Below are positions 50,070-58,710 of a stretch of 64,000 nt of DNA, piece by piece. Position numbers and translations under genes: made by a program. Each line of letters begins with the position of its first letter. Positions within the stretch are counted from its first letter, which is position 1. The notes beneath the pieces are model-generated. The model was not told where the DNA came from and did no database searches. It worked only from the letters and a program-made list of their open reading frames with translations. This stretch comes from Amycolatopsis sp. FBCC-B4732 (GTDB taxonomy: Bacteria; Actinomycetota; Actinomycetes; Mycobacteriales; Pseudonocardiaceae): assembly GCF_023008405.1 (NCBI RefSeq), contig NZ_CP095376.1:6428501-6492500 (forward strand), in the 5' to 3' direction.

Positions 50070-51739
50070 TCAGCCGGCCGGCTTGCCGCGCATCTCCAGG
50101 GCGATCTGCGACGCGTCGAGGTTGACCAGCGCGTTCGCGAGGACGTCGGCGTCGAACGTGCCGTTGTCGCGGGCGTCGAGCAGAGCGGTGCGCTGCTTGT
50201 CCAGGACGGTCAGCTGGTAGCGCATCGCCGCGTCGAAGTCCGCCTGGACCGGATCGCCTTCGCGTTCCGGCGGCTTCGGGACGTCGTCCACGCTCGAACG
50301 CAGCAGCTCGAAGATCTGGGTCCGTTCGGCTTCCGCCTGTTTGGCGGCCTGCTCCGGATCGGTTTCCGGGGAGAGCCGGCGCAGCAACGGGCCGATCGTG
50401 CCGCCCTGCAGCAGCAGCGACAGGATCGCCACGGCGAACGCGATGAGCACGAGCGCCGAGCGCTGCGGGGTGTCCTCGGGCAGGGTCTGCGCCGCGGCCA
50501 CCGTCACCGCGCCGCGCATGCCCGCCCACACGACGACGACGCCCTCGCGCCAGCCGAGCGGCTCGCGCAGGAAGTAGTCGATGGTGGCCAGTCCCCGGGT
50601 GACCCTGGCCGAAAAGCGGTCGAGGTCCCGCTCCGACACCTTGCGCCCGTGCGAGTTGGCCGCTTCGAACGCCCGCTGCTTGCCTTCGGGCGTACCCATC
50701 CGCTCCGACATGTCCCGCAGCCGGGCCTGCATGCGCTCGCCGTGGCGGACGCGCGCGATGAGGTACCTGAGCAGCGGAGCGACGTAGAGGGCACGCACGA
50801 GCACCGTCACCGCGAGCGCGACGGCCGCGATGACCACGGCCGTCCCGACTCCGCCGTGGTCGTGCTGGACGTTCGACACGATGGCCTTGATCTGCAGGCC
50901 CATCGTCAGGAAGACCGCGCCCTCGAGGACGAGCTCGACCGTCCGCCAGTTCTGCGCGTCGGAGAGGCGGTTGCGCGGCGACAGCTCCCGCGGCGCGCGG
51001 ATGCCCGTCACGAGCCCCGCGACCACCGCCGCCACCAGGCCGGACGCCCCGAGCAGCGTGGCGGGCACGGAGGCGACGAACGGCACCGCGAACGAGATGA
51101 CCGTGTTGACGGTCGAGTCGGTCACCCGGCGGCGGATCAGCAGGTTGAGCCGTCCCACGGCCCAGCCGAGCACGGCCGCGACGGCGACCGAGTAGGCGAA
51201 GGTGCCGAGCGCGCCCCAGAAGGAGAAGGACGCGGCCGTCGCGACGATCGCCGTCCGCAGCACGACCAGCGCGGTGGCGTCGTTGAGGAGGCTCTCGCCG
51301 TCGAGCAGCGCCACGACGCGCTGGGACGGCGAGGTCTGCTTCACGATCGACGTCGCTACGGCGTCGGTCGGCTGACGATCGCGCCGAGCGCGACGCCCCA
51401 CGCGAACCCGAGCCCGGGCAGGACCAGCGCGAAGAACAGGCCGAGCACCAGCGAGCTGCCCACGACGAGCAGCACCGAAAGCCCGCTGATCGCGCCGAAC
51501 TCGCGCCGGAAGTTCATCGCGGGCATCGACACCGCGGCCGAGTAGAGCAGCGGCGGCAGGACGCCTTCGAGGATCCACTCGGGTTCGATGTGCGCCGAAG
51601 CGAACATCGGCAGCAGGCTCGCGGCGACGCCGAGCACGACCAGCACTAGCGGGGCGGCGACCCCCAGGCGCGGGCCGACGACGGTGGCCGCGGCGATCAC
51701 GAGGAAGCCGGTCACGAGCACGACGAGCAGTTCCGTCAC
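50070..51739 (-). pseudogene. Na+/H+ antiporter (NhaP/CPA1 type), frameshifted
   Basis: Two overlapping frames together make a full CPA1 antiporter of about 556 residues. Frame one (51739-51356) gives helices 1-4 and ends GAIVSRPTP-stop. Frame two continues ...PTDAVATSIVKQTSPSQRVVALLDGESLLNDATALV, the family ion-binding region. The expected GAIVSPTDAVA would need one more C (minus strand) in the CC at about 51370-51371. The rest has 6-8 further helices and a 150-residue cytoplasmic tail with a helical end. One missing base: either an inactivating mutation or a sequencing error in a short GC homopolymer. Confidence 0.85.
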
Positions 51740-51788
51740 GCCACAACCCTCGCAGATCGCCGCCCACCGTCCACTCGGGACCGGCCGG

Positions 51789-52763
51789 TCAGCCGAGCAC
51801 GTGCGGGGTCCACGCCTTTTCGTCGGGACCCAGCAGGGTGATCCGGCTCAGGAGCTCCTGCGCCGTCACGCCCGCGGCCTTCTCCTTATCGATCCCGACG
51901 CACGCCTCCAGCCCGTTCTTCTGCACGCACCGGGGCACGCCGAGACCGTCCTTGCCGGTGGACCCCGGCGGGGCGACGTTGATCGTCACCAGCGCCCCGT
52001 TCGCGGAGTACTGCAGCACCAGCTTCCAGGGGACGCCGTCCTGGTCCGGCCGCCGCGACGTGTAGGCGTCGGACAGGTGGAACGACGGCGGCAGGCTCGT
52101 GATGCGCAGCGGCAGCGGCACTCCCCGGTTCGCGAACGTCGCTCCTTCGGCGACCCGCAGCAGCGCTTGCTGCAGGTCGGGCCGCGCGAGGTAGTAGGTG
52201 TGCAGCTGGGCCCAGCGGCCGTCGGCGGTCGGCCAGCGCAGGTAGCTGTCGCCGTGGTTGAGCGGGTCGGTCGCGTCGGCCGTCACCCAGTGGCCGTCGC
52301 GGTCGCCCACGCGCTGCGGGACCTTCTTGGGCTCGCCGCTCAGATCGCGCGGCGGGGCCGGTTCCCGGTCCGAGACCGTGAGCCAGAGCATCGGGGGCAG
52401 CTCACCCCGGCCGATGGCCAGCGCGGTGTCGCCGTGTCCGCCGGCGGCGTACTCGACGCCCGTGACCTCCTCCGGGAGCCAGCCGAAACTCGCCTTCGCC
52501 ACCAGCGGGTTGTCGGTGGGCGCGGGCGCGACGGGCTGGGGCTGGACAGCGGGCGGCGCGGGTGCGGGCTGGGGCCGGAACACCGACACCGCCGTCAGCC
52601 CGCCGGCCGTCACGACCGCGGCGCAGCCCACGACCAGCGCGGTGGTCCGCAGGCGCCGGCGACGTCCCCCCTCCCGGCGCGCGCCGTCGATGTCGAGCCG
52701 GAGCGGCGGGGCGGGCACGTCGGCAAGTTCCTTCAGCTTGGTGGCCAGCTCGTGGTCGGTCAT
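51789..52763 (-). CDS. membrane-anchored partner of second SigE-family sigma factor
   Basis: 324 residues. Cytoplasmic N-terminus ([39 protein letters not shown]), one transmembrane helix (about 41-62), a Pro/Ala-rich linker (PQPAPAPPAVQPQPVAPAPT), then an extracytoplasmic beta-rich domain with Cys in PRCVQKNGLEACVGID. The order matches the partner gene at 40.2-41.1 kb, though sequence similarity beyond layout is low. ATGA overlap with the sigma gene shows coupling. No zinc anti-sigma motif. Confidence 0.72.
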   Translation of the reverse strand: MTDHELATKLKELADVPAPPLRLDIDGARREGGRRRRLRTTALVVGCAAVVTAGGLTAVSVFRPQPAPAPPAVQPQPVAPAPTDNPLVAKASFGWLPEEVTGVEYAAGGHGDTALAIGRGELPPMLWLTVSDREPAPPRDLSGEPKKVPQRVGDRDGHWVTADATDPLNHGDSYLRWPTADGRWAQLHTYYLARPDLQQALLRVAEGATFANRGVPLPLRITSLPPSFHLSDAYTSRRPDQDGVPWKLVLQYSANGALVTINVAPPGSTGKDGLGVPRCVQKNGLEACVGIDKEKAAGVTAQELLSRITLLGPDEKAWTPHVLG

Positions 52764-53248
52764 GCCCGTCCCTCCCGGATCGGTGTGCCCAGCAGCTCGC
52801 GAAGCGTTTCCACGGCCTTCGACGTCTGGCTCTTGACGGTTCCTTCGGAGCAGCCCAGCGCTTGCGCGGTCTCCGAGACCGGCAGGTCGCTGAAGTAGCG
52901 GAGGACGACGGTCGCGCGCTGCCGGGCGGGCAGCCGGGCGAGTGCGGCCCGCAGGTCGAGCGCCGCGTCGACGTCCTCGCCGGGCTCGGGCCGCTCGTGC
53001 TCGGTGCCGCGCAGGTCCACCCGCCGCCACCACGACGTCCGCTGCTCGGCGAGGAACGTGTTGACCAGCGTGCGGCGCGCGTAACCGTCGAGGTTGTCCG
53101 CGCGGGACGCCCGTGCCCAGTTCGCGTAGAGCCGCGTGATCGCCGACTGGACCAGGTCGTCGGCCCGATGCCAGTCGCCGCAGAGCAGGTACGCGACCTT
53201 GCGCAGCCAGCCCGCGCGAGCGGTCACGTACTCGGTGAAGTCGTCCAC
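52760..53248 (-). CDS. SigE-family RNA polymerase sigma factor (ECF type)
   Basis: 162 residues, paralogue of the sigma factor at 41.1 kb: FTEYVTARAGWLRKVAYLLCGDWHRADDLVQSAITRLYANW (region 2) and LPARQRATVVLRYFSDLPVSETAQALGCSEGTVKSQTSKAVETLRELL (region 4). ATG at 53248 lies close after GGGGGA. ATGA overlap with its membrane partner. Upstream carries GCAACCTG-N15-CATCAAAG on the minus strand, similar in layout to the other sigma promoter. Confidence 0.92.
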   Translation of the reverse strand: MDDFTEYVTARAGWLRKVAYLLCGDWHRADDLVQSAITRLYANWARASRADNLDGYARRTLVNTFLAEQRTSWWRRVDLRGTEHERPEPGEDVDAALDLRAALARLPARQRATVVLRYFSDLPVSETAQALGCSEGTVKSQTSKAVETLRELLGTPIREGRA

Positions 53249-53275
53249 CGGCGTCCCCCATCCTGTTCGTCACCC

Positions 53276-53306
53276 CTTTGATGCGCCCGGGAGCCCGGCA
53301 GGTTGC
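53276..53306 (-). promoter_or_regulatory. putative promoter of the second sigma operon
   Basis: Minus strand GCAACCTG (53306-53299), 15 bases, CATCAAAG (53283-53276). The first box agrees with the GCAACCCG box of the other sigma operon; the second box is weaker. It overlaps the ilvA upstream region. Confidence 0.4.
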
Positions 53307-53336
53307 CCGGGACGCGCGAGTCGTAGATTCAGCGGG

Positions 53337-54593
53337 GTGCACGACATCGACACGGTGACCGCGGCGACCATCGAGAAGGCCGCCGAGCGGCTGGCCGGGG
53401 TGGTGACCCGGACGCCGCTGGAACCGAGCGCGCGGCTGTCGTCCCGGGTGGACGCCCAGGTCTGGGTGAAGCGCGAGGACCTGCAGACCGTCCGGTCTTA
53501 CAAGATCCGCGGCGCCTACAACTTCATCGTCCAGCTCGACGAAGCGACCCGCGCCCTCGGGGTCGTCTGCGCGAGCGCCGGCAACCACGCCCAGGGCGTC
53601 GCGTACGCGTGCCGCCGGCTCGGCGCGAACGGCCGCGTCTACGTCCCGGGCACGACGCCGCGGCAGAAGCGCGAACGCATCGCGACGCTCGGCGGCGCGC
53701 ACATCGAGGTCATCGTCGTCGGCGAAACGTACGAAGACGCCTTCGCCGCGGCCAACGAAGACGCCCAGCGCACCGGCGCCACGCTGGTGCCGGCGTTCGA
53801 CGACATCCGCACGGTCGCCGGCCAGGGCACGGTCGCGTCCGAGGTGATCGAGCAGCTCGGCTTCGTCCCCGACGTCGTGGTCGTCCCGGTCGGCGGCGGC
53901 GGGCTGCTCGCCGGCGTCGGCAGCTGGCTGCGCGAACGGCACCCGGACGTCCGGGTCGTCGGCGTCGAACCGGCGGGCGCGGCGTGCATGGCGGCGGCGC
54001 TGGCGGCCGGCCACCCGGTGCGGCTGCCGGAGCTCGACTCGTTCGTCGACGGCGCCGCGGTGCGCGAAGCCGGCGCGGTCACCTACCCGCTGATCCGCGA
54101 CAGCGGCGCCGAGCTGACCGCGGTCGCCGAGGGCGCCATCTGCACCGAGATGCTCGCGATGTACCAGTCCGACGGCATCATTGCCGAGCCCGCGGGCGCG
54201 CTGGCCGCCGCTTCGCTCGGCTCGGTCGTCCAGGTGGAACCGGGGCAGACCGTCGTCGTCGTGGTCTCCGGCGGCAACAACGACGTCAGCCGCTACGGCG
54301 AGATCCTCGAACGCTCACTGATGCACGAAGGGCTGAAGCACTACTTCCTGGTCGGCTTCCCGCAGGAGCCGGGCGCGCTGCGGCGGTTCCTCGAGCAGGT
54401 CCTCGGGCCGGAGGACGACATCACGCGCTTCGAGTACGTCAAGCGCACCAACCGCGAGCTGGGCCCGGCGCTGGTCGGCGTCGAGATCGCCCGGCCGTCC
54501 GACCTGCCCGGACTGCTGGCACGGATGGCCGCGAGCCCGCTTCAGGTGGAGCGGATCGAGCCGGGCAGCCCCCTGTTCCACTTCCTGCTGTGA
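53337..54593 (+). CDS. ilvA: threonine ammonia-lyase (threonine dehydratase)
   Basis: 418 residues. PLP enzyme that deaminates threonine to 2-oxobutyrate, entry to isoleucine. PLP lysine in TVRSYKIRGAYNF; phosphate-binding loop VVVPVGGGGLLAGVGSWL; substrate loop CASAGNHAQGVAYA. The C-terminal 85 residues form an ACT-like regulatory domain (HYFLVGFPQEPGALRRFLEQVLG, YVKRTNRELGPALVGVEI), the type giving isoleucine or valine feedback. Start GTG at 53337: TAGATT (53324-53329) lies 7 bases upstream and no Shine-Dalgarno is seen, so leaderless translation is likely. Confidence 0.95.
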   Translation: MHDIDTVTAATIEKAAERLAGVVTRTPLEPSARLSSRVDAQVWVKREDLQTVRSYKIRGAYNFIVQLDEATRALGVVCASAGNHAQGVAYACRRLGANGRVYVPGTTPRQKRERIATLGGAHIEVIVVGETYEDAFAAANEDAQRTGATLVPAFDDIRTVAGQGTVASEVIEQLGFVPDVVVVPVGGGGLLAGVGSWLRERHPDVRVVGVEPAGAACMAAALAAGHPVRLPELDSFVDGAAVREAGAVTYPLIRDSGAELTAVAEGAICTEMLAMYQSDGIIAEPAGALAAASLGSVVQVEPGQTVVVVVSGGNNDVSRYGEILERSLMHEGLKHYFLVGFPQEPGALRRFLEQVLGPEDDITRFEYVKRTNRELGPALVGVEIARPSDLPGLLARMAASPLQVERIEPGSPLFHFLL

Positions 54594-54614
54594 GGGTTGT
54601 GGTCCACTAGGCGG

Positions 54615-55184
54615 ATGGTGAAGGTCGACGGGATCCGCAGTGTCGAGGCGTTGCGAGAAAAGGTCCACGAGGGTGCGGAGCCCGAATACCTGCTGTTCTA
54701 CGGGCACGCGCCCTCGACGTCCGGGCGGGTGACCGCGAGCTGCCTGAGCCAGTGGTGGCTCGACCCGTTCGAGGACAACGGCGTCGTCTACCCGACCGCC
54801 GAGCACTACATGATGGCCGGCAAGGCCGAGCTGTTCGGCGACCACGAGAAGGCGGCGCTGATCCGCTCGGCGCCCGACCCGAAGACGGCGAAGGTGCTCG
54901 GCCGCGAGGTCGCCGACTTCGACTCCGCGGTCTGGGAGCGCCACCGGTTCGACATCGCCGTCGACGGCAACCTGGCCAAGTTCCGGCAACACCGGGACCT
55001 GCGGCGCTTCCTGCTCGGCACCGGCGACGCGGTCATCGTCGAGGCGTCGAAGAAGGACCTCGTGTGGGGTTCGGGGCTGGCCCGCGAGGAGAAGAACGCG
55101 ACCAAGCCGGACTACTGGCGCGGGCTGAACCTGCTCGGCTTCGCGCTGATGGAGGTCCGCGAGCAGCTGCGCGCCCGCATCTGA
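54615..55184 (+). CDS. NADAR family protein (YbiA-like N-glycosidase)
   Basis: 189 residues of the NADAR/DUF1768 family. Members such as YbiA cleave the N-glycosidic bond of early riboflavin intermediates; others act on ADP-ribose-type substrates. Conserved: EYLLFYGHAPS, SCLSQWWLDPFEDNGVVYPTAEHYMMAGKAELFGD, FRQHRDLRRFLLGTGDAVIVEASKKDLVWGSGL and DYWRGLNLLGFALMEVRE. ATG at 54615 is preferred since GGCGG lies close upstream and the protein then begins at the family start. It ends one base from the convergent hydrolase gene. Confidence 0.9.
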   Translation: MVKVDGIRSVEALREKVHEGAEPEYLLFYGHAPSTSGRVTASCLSQWWLDPFEDNGVVYPTAEHYMMAGKAELFGDHEKAALIRSAPDPKTAKVLGREVADFDSAVWERHRFDIAVDGNLAKFRQHRDLRRFLLGTGDAVIVEASKKDLVWGSGLAREEKNATKPDYWRGLNLLGFALMEVREQLRARI

Positions 55185-55185
55185 G

Positions 55186-56616
55186 TCACGGGGCCGGGAT
55201 CGGCGCGCCGGGGCACGACTCCGACGTCGTCTTGCCCGTGTCGAAAAAAGTGACAGCGGCGGTGGCGCAGGTCAGCGAGCTCAGGGAGCCGTGGGCGTCG
55301 CCCTCGACGGTCATGAGCGCACCGCCGACCCGCTGCTCCATCGCGAGCGCCCAGCCGATCGGCGTGACGGGCTCGTAGGCGTGGCCGACGAGCTGCAGCG
55401 GGCTCCGGCCGGCGGCGAGCGCCCACGGCCGCGCGGGCAGGGGCCAGCCGACGCAGAGCTGTTCGTAGAGGCCGTAGCCGCCCGCGACCGGCAGCCGCTT
55501 CATCCGCTCGAGCCGGTGCTGCCAGACGGTCTCGAAGTCCCGCGGGCTCGGCGACTCGTTGCAGAGCAGCGCGGTCTGCTGGAAGTGGTTGAAGGCGTGC
55601 GGTTCGCCGTCCCAGCCGAGCTGCCCGGGCTGTTTCGCACTTTCGGGTGAAGTCGTGCCGCCGTCGCGGATCTGGGCGAGCTGCCGCGCCAGCCCCGCCC
55701 ATTCGCGGCGCGGGTTGGCGAGCATGCCGTTGACCGTCGCGCCGTTCACGTCCCCACGCGGGTGCGCGGTGAGTTCGGCCCGCAGGTCGAGCAGCGCTTT
55801 CGCGACGGCCGGCTCCGTGGTCCCGAATCGGTAAACGGCGTCGTACCTGGCGATCCAGGAGGCGAAGTCGTGGAAGGTGTTCTCGCCCGCGGTCGCCTGA
55901 CCGTCGTCCATGGCGGTGACGTTCAGGTCGGGCGCCATGACGGAGTCGAGCAGCATCTTGTCGACGTGCTCGTCGAAGAGCGTCCGGTACTGCGCGCCGA
56001 GCGCGGTGCCCCACGAGACGCCGTAGTAGCCGATCTTGTCGTCGCCCAGCGCGACGCGGATCCGGTCGAGGTCCCGGGCGATGGTGGGCGTGGTCAGGTT
56101 CCGGACGAACTCCGGGTGCGCGGCGACGCAGCGCCAGTTGGCCCGGGCCGCCCGCTCCGCGGCTTCGCGGGCCTTCGCCTTGTCGGGGACGCCCTGGTCC
56201 GGCTCCTGGACGTCGACGGAACACGGCACGTCGGCGCTGTAGCCGACCCCGCGGGGATCGAACCCGACGAGATCGTGGTGCACGCCGATGCCCCCGGCGT
56301 GGCTGTCGGCGATGCTGCGCGGCATGTCGAGCCCGGACTGCCCGGGGCCCCCGGGGTTCAGCAGCACGGCCCCGGTCCGCACCCCGGTCGCCCGGATCCG
56401 GCTGACGGCGATGTCGATTTCCGGACCACCGGGATCGGCGTAGTCGAGCGGAACCGGCACGAGCGCGCACTCGGTCCGGTGGTCCTCGGGATCCCAGCCT
56501 TTCGCGACGGCGGCACAGGGCTGCCAGGAGACCCCGTCGGCGGCGGCGACCGCGGGCACGACGGGAAGCAGCGCCACGGCGGCGAGCAGCGGGACGGCGA
56601 ACCGGGTGATCGACAT
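55186..56616 (-). CDS. secreted alpha/beta hydrolase, TAP-like peptidase (S33)
   Basis: 476 residues. Signal peptide ITRFAVPLLAAVALLPVVPAVAAA, cleavage near residue 25. S33 tripeptidyl-aminopeptidase family: oxyanion region AVLLNPGGPGQSGLDM, nucleophile Ser in GYYGVSWGTALGAQYR (G-x-S-x-G), and the C-terminal TAP-like domain with the catalytic His in MTVEGDAHGSLSSLTC. Acts outside the cell on peptides or peptide-like compounds. Its upstream region is the 37-38-bp degenerate tandem repeat. AVTFF near the end uses rare codons in an A-tract motif. Confidence 0.92.
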   Translation of the reverse strand: MSITRFAVPLLAAVALLPVVPAVAAADGVSWQPCAAVAKGWDPEDHRTECALVPVPLDYADPGGPEIDIAVSRIRATGVRTGAVLLNPGGPGQSGLDMPRSIADSHAGGIGVHHDLVGFDPRGVGYSADVPCSVDVQEPDQGVPDKAKAREAAERAARANWRCVAAHPEFVRNLTTPTIARDLDRIRVALGDDKIGYYGVSWGTALGAQYRTLFDEHVDKMLLDSVMAPDLNVTAMDDGQATAGENTFHDFASWIARYDAVYRFGTTEPAVAKALLDLRAELTAHPRGDVNGATVNGMLANPRREWAGLARQLAQIRDGGTTSPESAKQPGQLGWDGEPHAFNHFQQTALLCNESPSPRDFETVWQHRLERMKRLPVAGGYGLYEQLCVGWPLPARPWALAAGRSPLQLVGHAYEPVTPIGWALAMEQRVGGALMTVEGDAHGSLSSLTCATAAVTFFDTGKTTSESCPGAPIPAP

Positions 56617-56699
56617 GCGGCTCAGGCTGCCGGGCCGGGGGCGGTGGGGAGATCGGCCGATCAGCCGATGCTGCCCGCCGAACGGCCGGGATGAGAGCG

Positions 56700-57043
56700 G
56701 TGGTCAATTTACGACCAGGGCTCGCGCGGGCAGCGTCGTGGGCGAATTCCGCCGTCCCGGAGTACAGCCGGGGAGTGGGCGAATTCCGACCACGGCTCGC
56801 GCGGGCCGGCCCAACCGGCGAAGTCCGACCGGGCCGGAGGCACAGCCGACTCGACCCGGCCGGGAACACCACCCGGCCGTGGGCGAATTTCGACCGAGCC
56901 GGGGCACAGCCGGGTCGTGGACGATTCCTGACCATCGTCCAGCGCGAAGCGGAGCCGCCGCCGGATCCCTCCGGCGGGCAGCCGGGCCGTGGGCGGAATT
57001 CGACCAAGCCGCGTGGCACCGAAGCCGTGGTCGATTCGTGGCG
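56700..57043. repeat. degenerate 37-38-bp tandem repeat array
   Basis: Eight recognisable cores of a GTGGkCGAATTyCGACC type start at 56700, 56738, 56775, 56815, 56879, 56917, 56989 and 57027. Steps are 38, 37, 40, 64, 38, 72 and 38, so the two long steps are about two units. The consensus core is nearly palindromic, and spacers share CGGGGCACAGCCGGG-like sequence. This fills most of the 438-base gap between the hydrolase start and the GntR gene end; no gene is supported inside it. Copies vary too much for CRISPR. Confidence 0.7.
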
Positions 57044-57054
57044 ACGGCCGCAGG

Positions 57055-57759
57055 TCAGCCGAGGCCGACGAACATCGTGCGGTGGAGGCCGCCCACGTGC
57101 TTCCTCGTCACTCGGGCCGCCGCGTTCGGGTCGCCCGCCGAAAGGGCCTTCACCAGGCTCGCGTGCTCGCGGTTCGACTCGCGCAGCTTCTCCATCGGGT
57201 ACGGCAGGTAAAAGCGGTACAGCTCCGCCAGCACCGTCTCGTACTGAACGACCGCCGCGGCCGGGCCGGGGGCGGCCACCGTTCGGTGGAACTCCGCGTC
57301 CAGCTCGTGGAACTCCGCCCAGTCCGGCACCGTGTCCATCCGGGCGACCAACGCACGGAGGCGCACCAGGTCCGGCGGGCGTTTCGCCGCGAATTGGACC
57401 AGGCCCGACTCCAGCACCAGGCGGTGGTCGATCAGCTCCCGGACCTCGCCCGCCGACTCGCGGTAGGCGCCGACCTCGCTCACCCGGGACGCCGGTGGGT
57501 GCTCGGCGACCAGCGTTCCGCCGGCTCGGCCGCGGCGGCGTTCGATCAGGCCGTCCTCGGCCAGGGACTCCAGGGCCCGGCGGACGGTGATCTCCGCGAC
57601 CCCGAGGGCTCGCGCGATTTCGCCGTTCGGCGGCAACCGCTCCCCCGGCTTCAGCAAGCCGAGTTCTACGGCGAGGGCGATCCGGGCGCGGACCGTGTCG
57701 AGGGCGGACAGCCGCCGGATTCCGGTCAGCGCGGGGGCGCTCAGGTCTGCCGTCGCCAT
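57055..57759 (-). CDS. GntR/FadR family transcriptional regulator
   Basis: 234 residues. Winged helix near residues 15-75: ALDTVRARIALAVELGLLKPGERLPPNGEIARALGVAEITVRRALESLAEDGLIERRRGRAGG. The C-terminal FCD-type helical ligand domain contains ELIDHRLVLESGLVQFAAKR, FHELDAEFHRTVAA, and a HASLVKALSAGDPNAAARVTRKHV ending whose His residues could bind metal. ATG at 57759. Divergent from the nitrilase/permease pair and separated by an inverted-repeat operator, so it most likely controls them. Confidence 0.9.
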   Translation of the reverse strand: MATADLSAPALTGIRRLSALDTVRARIALAVELGLLKPGERLPPNGEIARALGVAEITVRRALESLAEDGLIERRRGRAGGTLVAEHPPASRVSEVGAYRESAGEVRELIDHRLVLESGLVQFAAKRPPDLVRLRALVARMDTVPDWAEFHELDAEFHRTVAAPGPAAAVVQYETVLAELYRFYLPYPMEKLRESNREHASLVKALSAGDPNAAARVTRKHVGGLHRTMFVGLG

Positions 57760-57785
57760 GAAACGACCGTACCGCACAAACTGCT

Positions 57786-57834
57786 CATCTTGAGCACTCT
57801 TGTTTAACTGTTCAAGATGGACTATTTTTCGTCC
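57786..57834 (+). promoter_or_regulatory. leaderless promoter and GntR operator for the nitrilase-permease operon
   Basis: TTGTTT (57800-57805), 17 bases, TATTTT (57823-57828), then 6 bases to the ATG at 57835: standard spacing for a leaderless transcript. An inverted repeat CATCTTGA (57786-57793) / TCAAGATG (57812-57819) flanks the -35 and spacer, matching 10 of 12 when extended. Binding there would block polymerase. Confidence 0.65.
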
Positions 57835-58710
57835 ATGCCGCGACCACTGCCGATCGCCCTGGTGCAAGCGCCGCCCCGGCCGGCCGGGGGCGCCGGGTTC
57901 GCCGGTGAGGTCGAGGACGTCGTTCGCCGATTTCCGGACACGCGCCTGGCCGCTTTCCCCGAGCTGCACCTCTGCGGCGTCGACGGCGAGGGCGACGACC
58001 GCACGGCCCAGCTGCGGGCCGCCGCCGAGCCGCTGCGGGGACGACGAACCCAAGAGCTCGCCGAACTGGCTGGTGACCTGGGGATCTGGCTCGCGCCGGG
58101 CACCGTTTGCGAAAAAGGTGACCACGGCGAGCTCTTCAACACCGCCCTCGTCTTCTCCCCGCGAGGCGAGCTGGCCGGCTGGTACCGCAAGGTCTTCCCG
58201 TGGCGGCCGTACGAGCCGTACGACCCCGGCGACCGGTTCGTCGTCGCCGATCTGGCCGACGCCGGCCGCGTCGGGTTCTCCATCTGCTACGACGCCTGGT
58301 TCCCCGAAGTGACCCGGCACCTCGCCTGGATGGGCGCCGAGGTCGTGCTCAACCCGGTGCAGACGACGACCCGGGATCGCGCGCAGGAGCTCGTGCTGGC
58401 CCGGGCGAACGCCATCGTCAACCAGGTCTTCGTCGCCAGCGTGAACACGGCCGGCCCGATCGGGATGGGCGAGAGCCTGCTCGTCGGGCCCGAAGGGGAC
58501 GTCCTCGCCGCGTTGCCGGGAAACGACCACGGCGTCCTCGCCCACACGATCGACCTCGACGAGGTGGCGCGCGTTCGCCGGGAAGGCACCGCGGGCACCA
58601 ACCGCGTGTGGGCGCAGTTCACGCCGGACGACGCGCCCCTGGACCTGCCGCTCTACCGGGGCCGGATCGAGCCGGACCGCTGGCGCCCACGAGAAGGAGA
58701 CGACCGATGA
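57835..58710 (+). CDS. carbon-nitrogen hydrolase (nitrilase superfamily)
   Basis: 291 residues. The Glu-Lys-Cys triad is visible: Glu in LAAFPELHLCGVDG, Lys in GWYRKVFPWRPYEP, Cys in GFSICYDAWFPEVTRHLAW. These enzymes hydrolyse amides or nitriles in the cytoplasm. ATG at 57835 is chosen because a promoter ends 6 bases upstream; an ATG at 57817 lies inside the operator. Coupled by ATGA to an amino-acid/polyamine permease, so the likely substrate is an imported amide or amine derivative. CEKGDHG carries the A-tract motif. Confidence 0.9.
   Translation: MPRPLPIALVQAPPRPAGGAGFAGEVEDVVRRFPDTRLAAFPELHLCGVDGEGDDRTAQLRAAAEPLRGRRTQELAELAGDLGIWLAPGTVCEKGDHGELFNTALVFSPRGELAGWYRKVFPWRPYEPYDPGDRFVVADLADAGRVGFSICYDAWFPEVTRHLAWMGAEVVLNPVQTTTRDRAQELVLARANAIVNQVFVASVNTAGPIGMGESLLVGPEGDVLAALPGNDHGVLAHTIDLDEVARVRREGTAGTNRVWAQFTPDDAPLDLPLYRGRIEPDRWRPREGDDR

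Noticed and set aside
56700..57043. CRISPR array
   Set aside because: Repeats are highly divergent and the spacers resemble each other; no cas genes are nearby.
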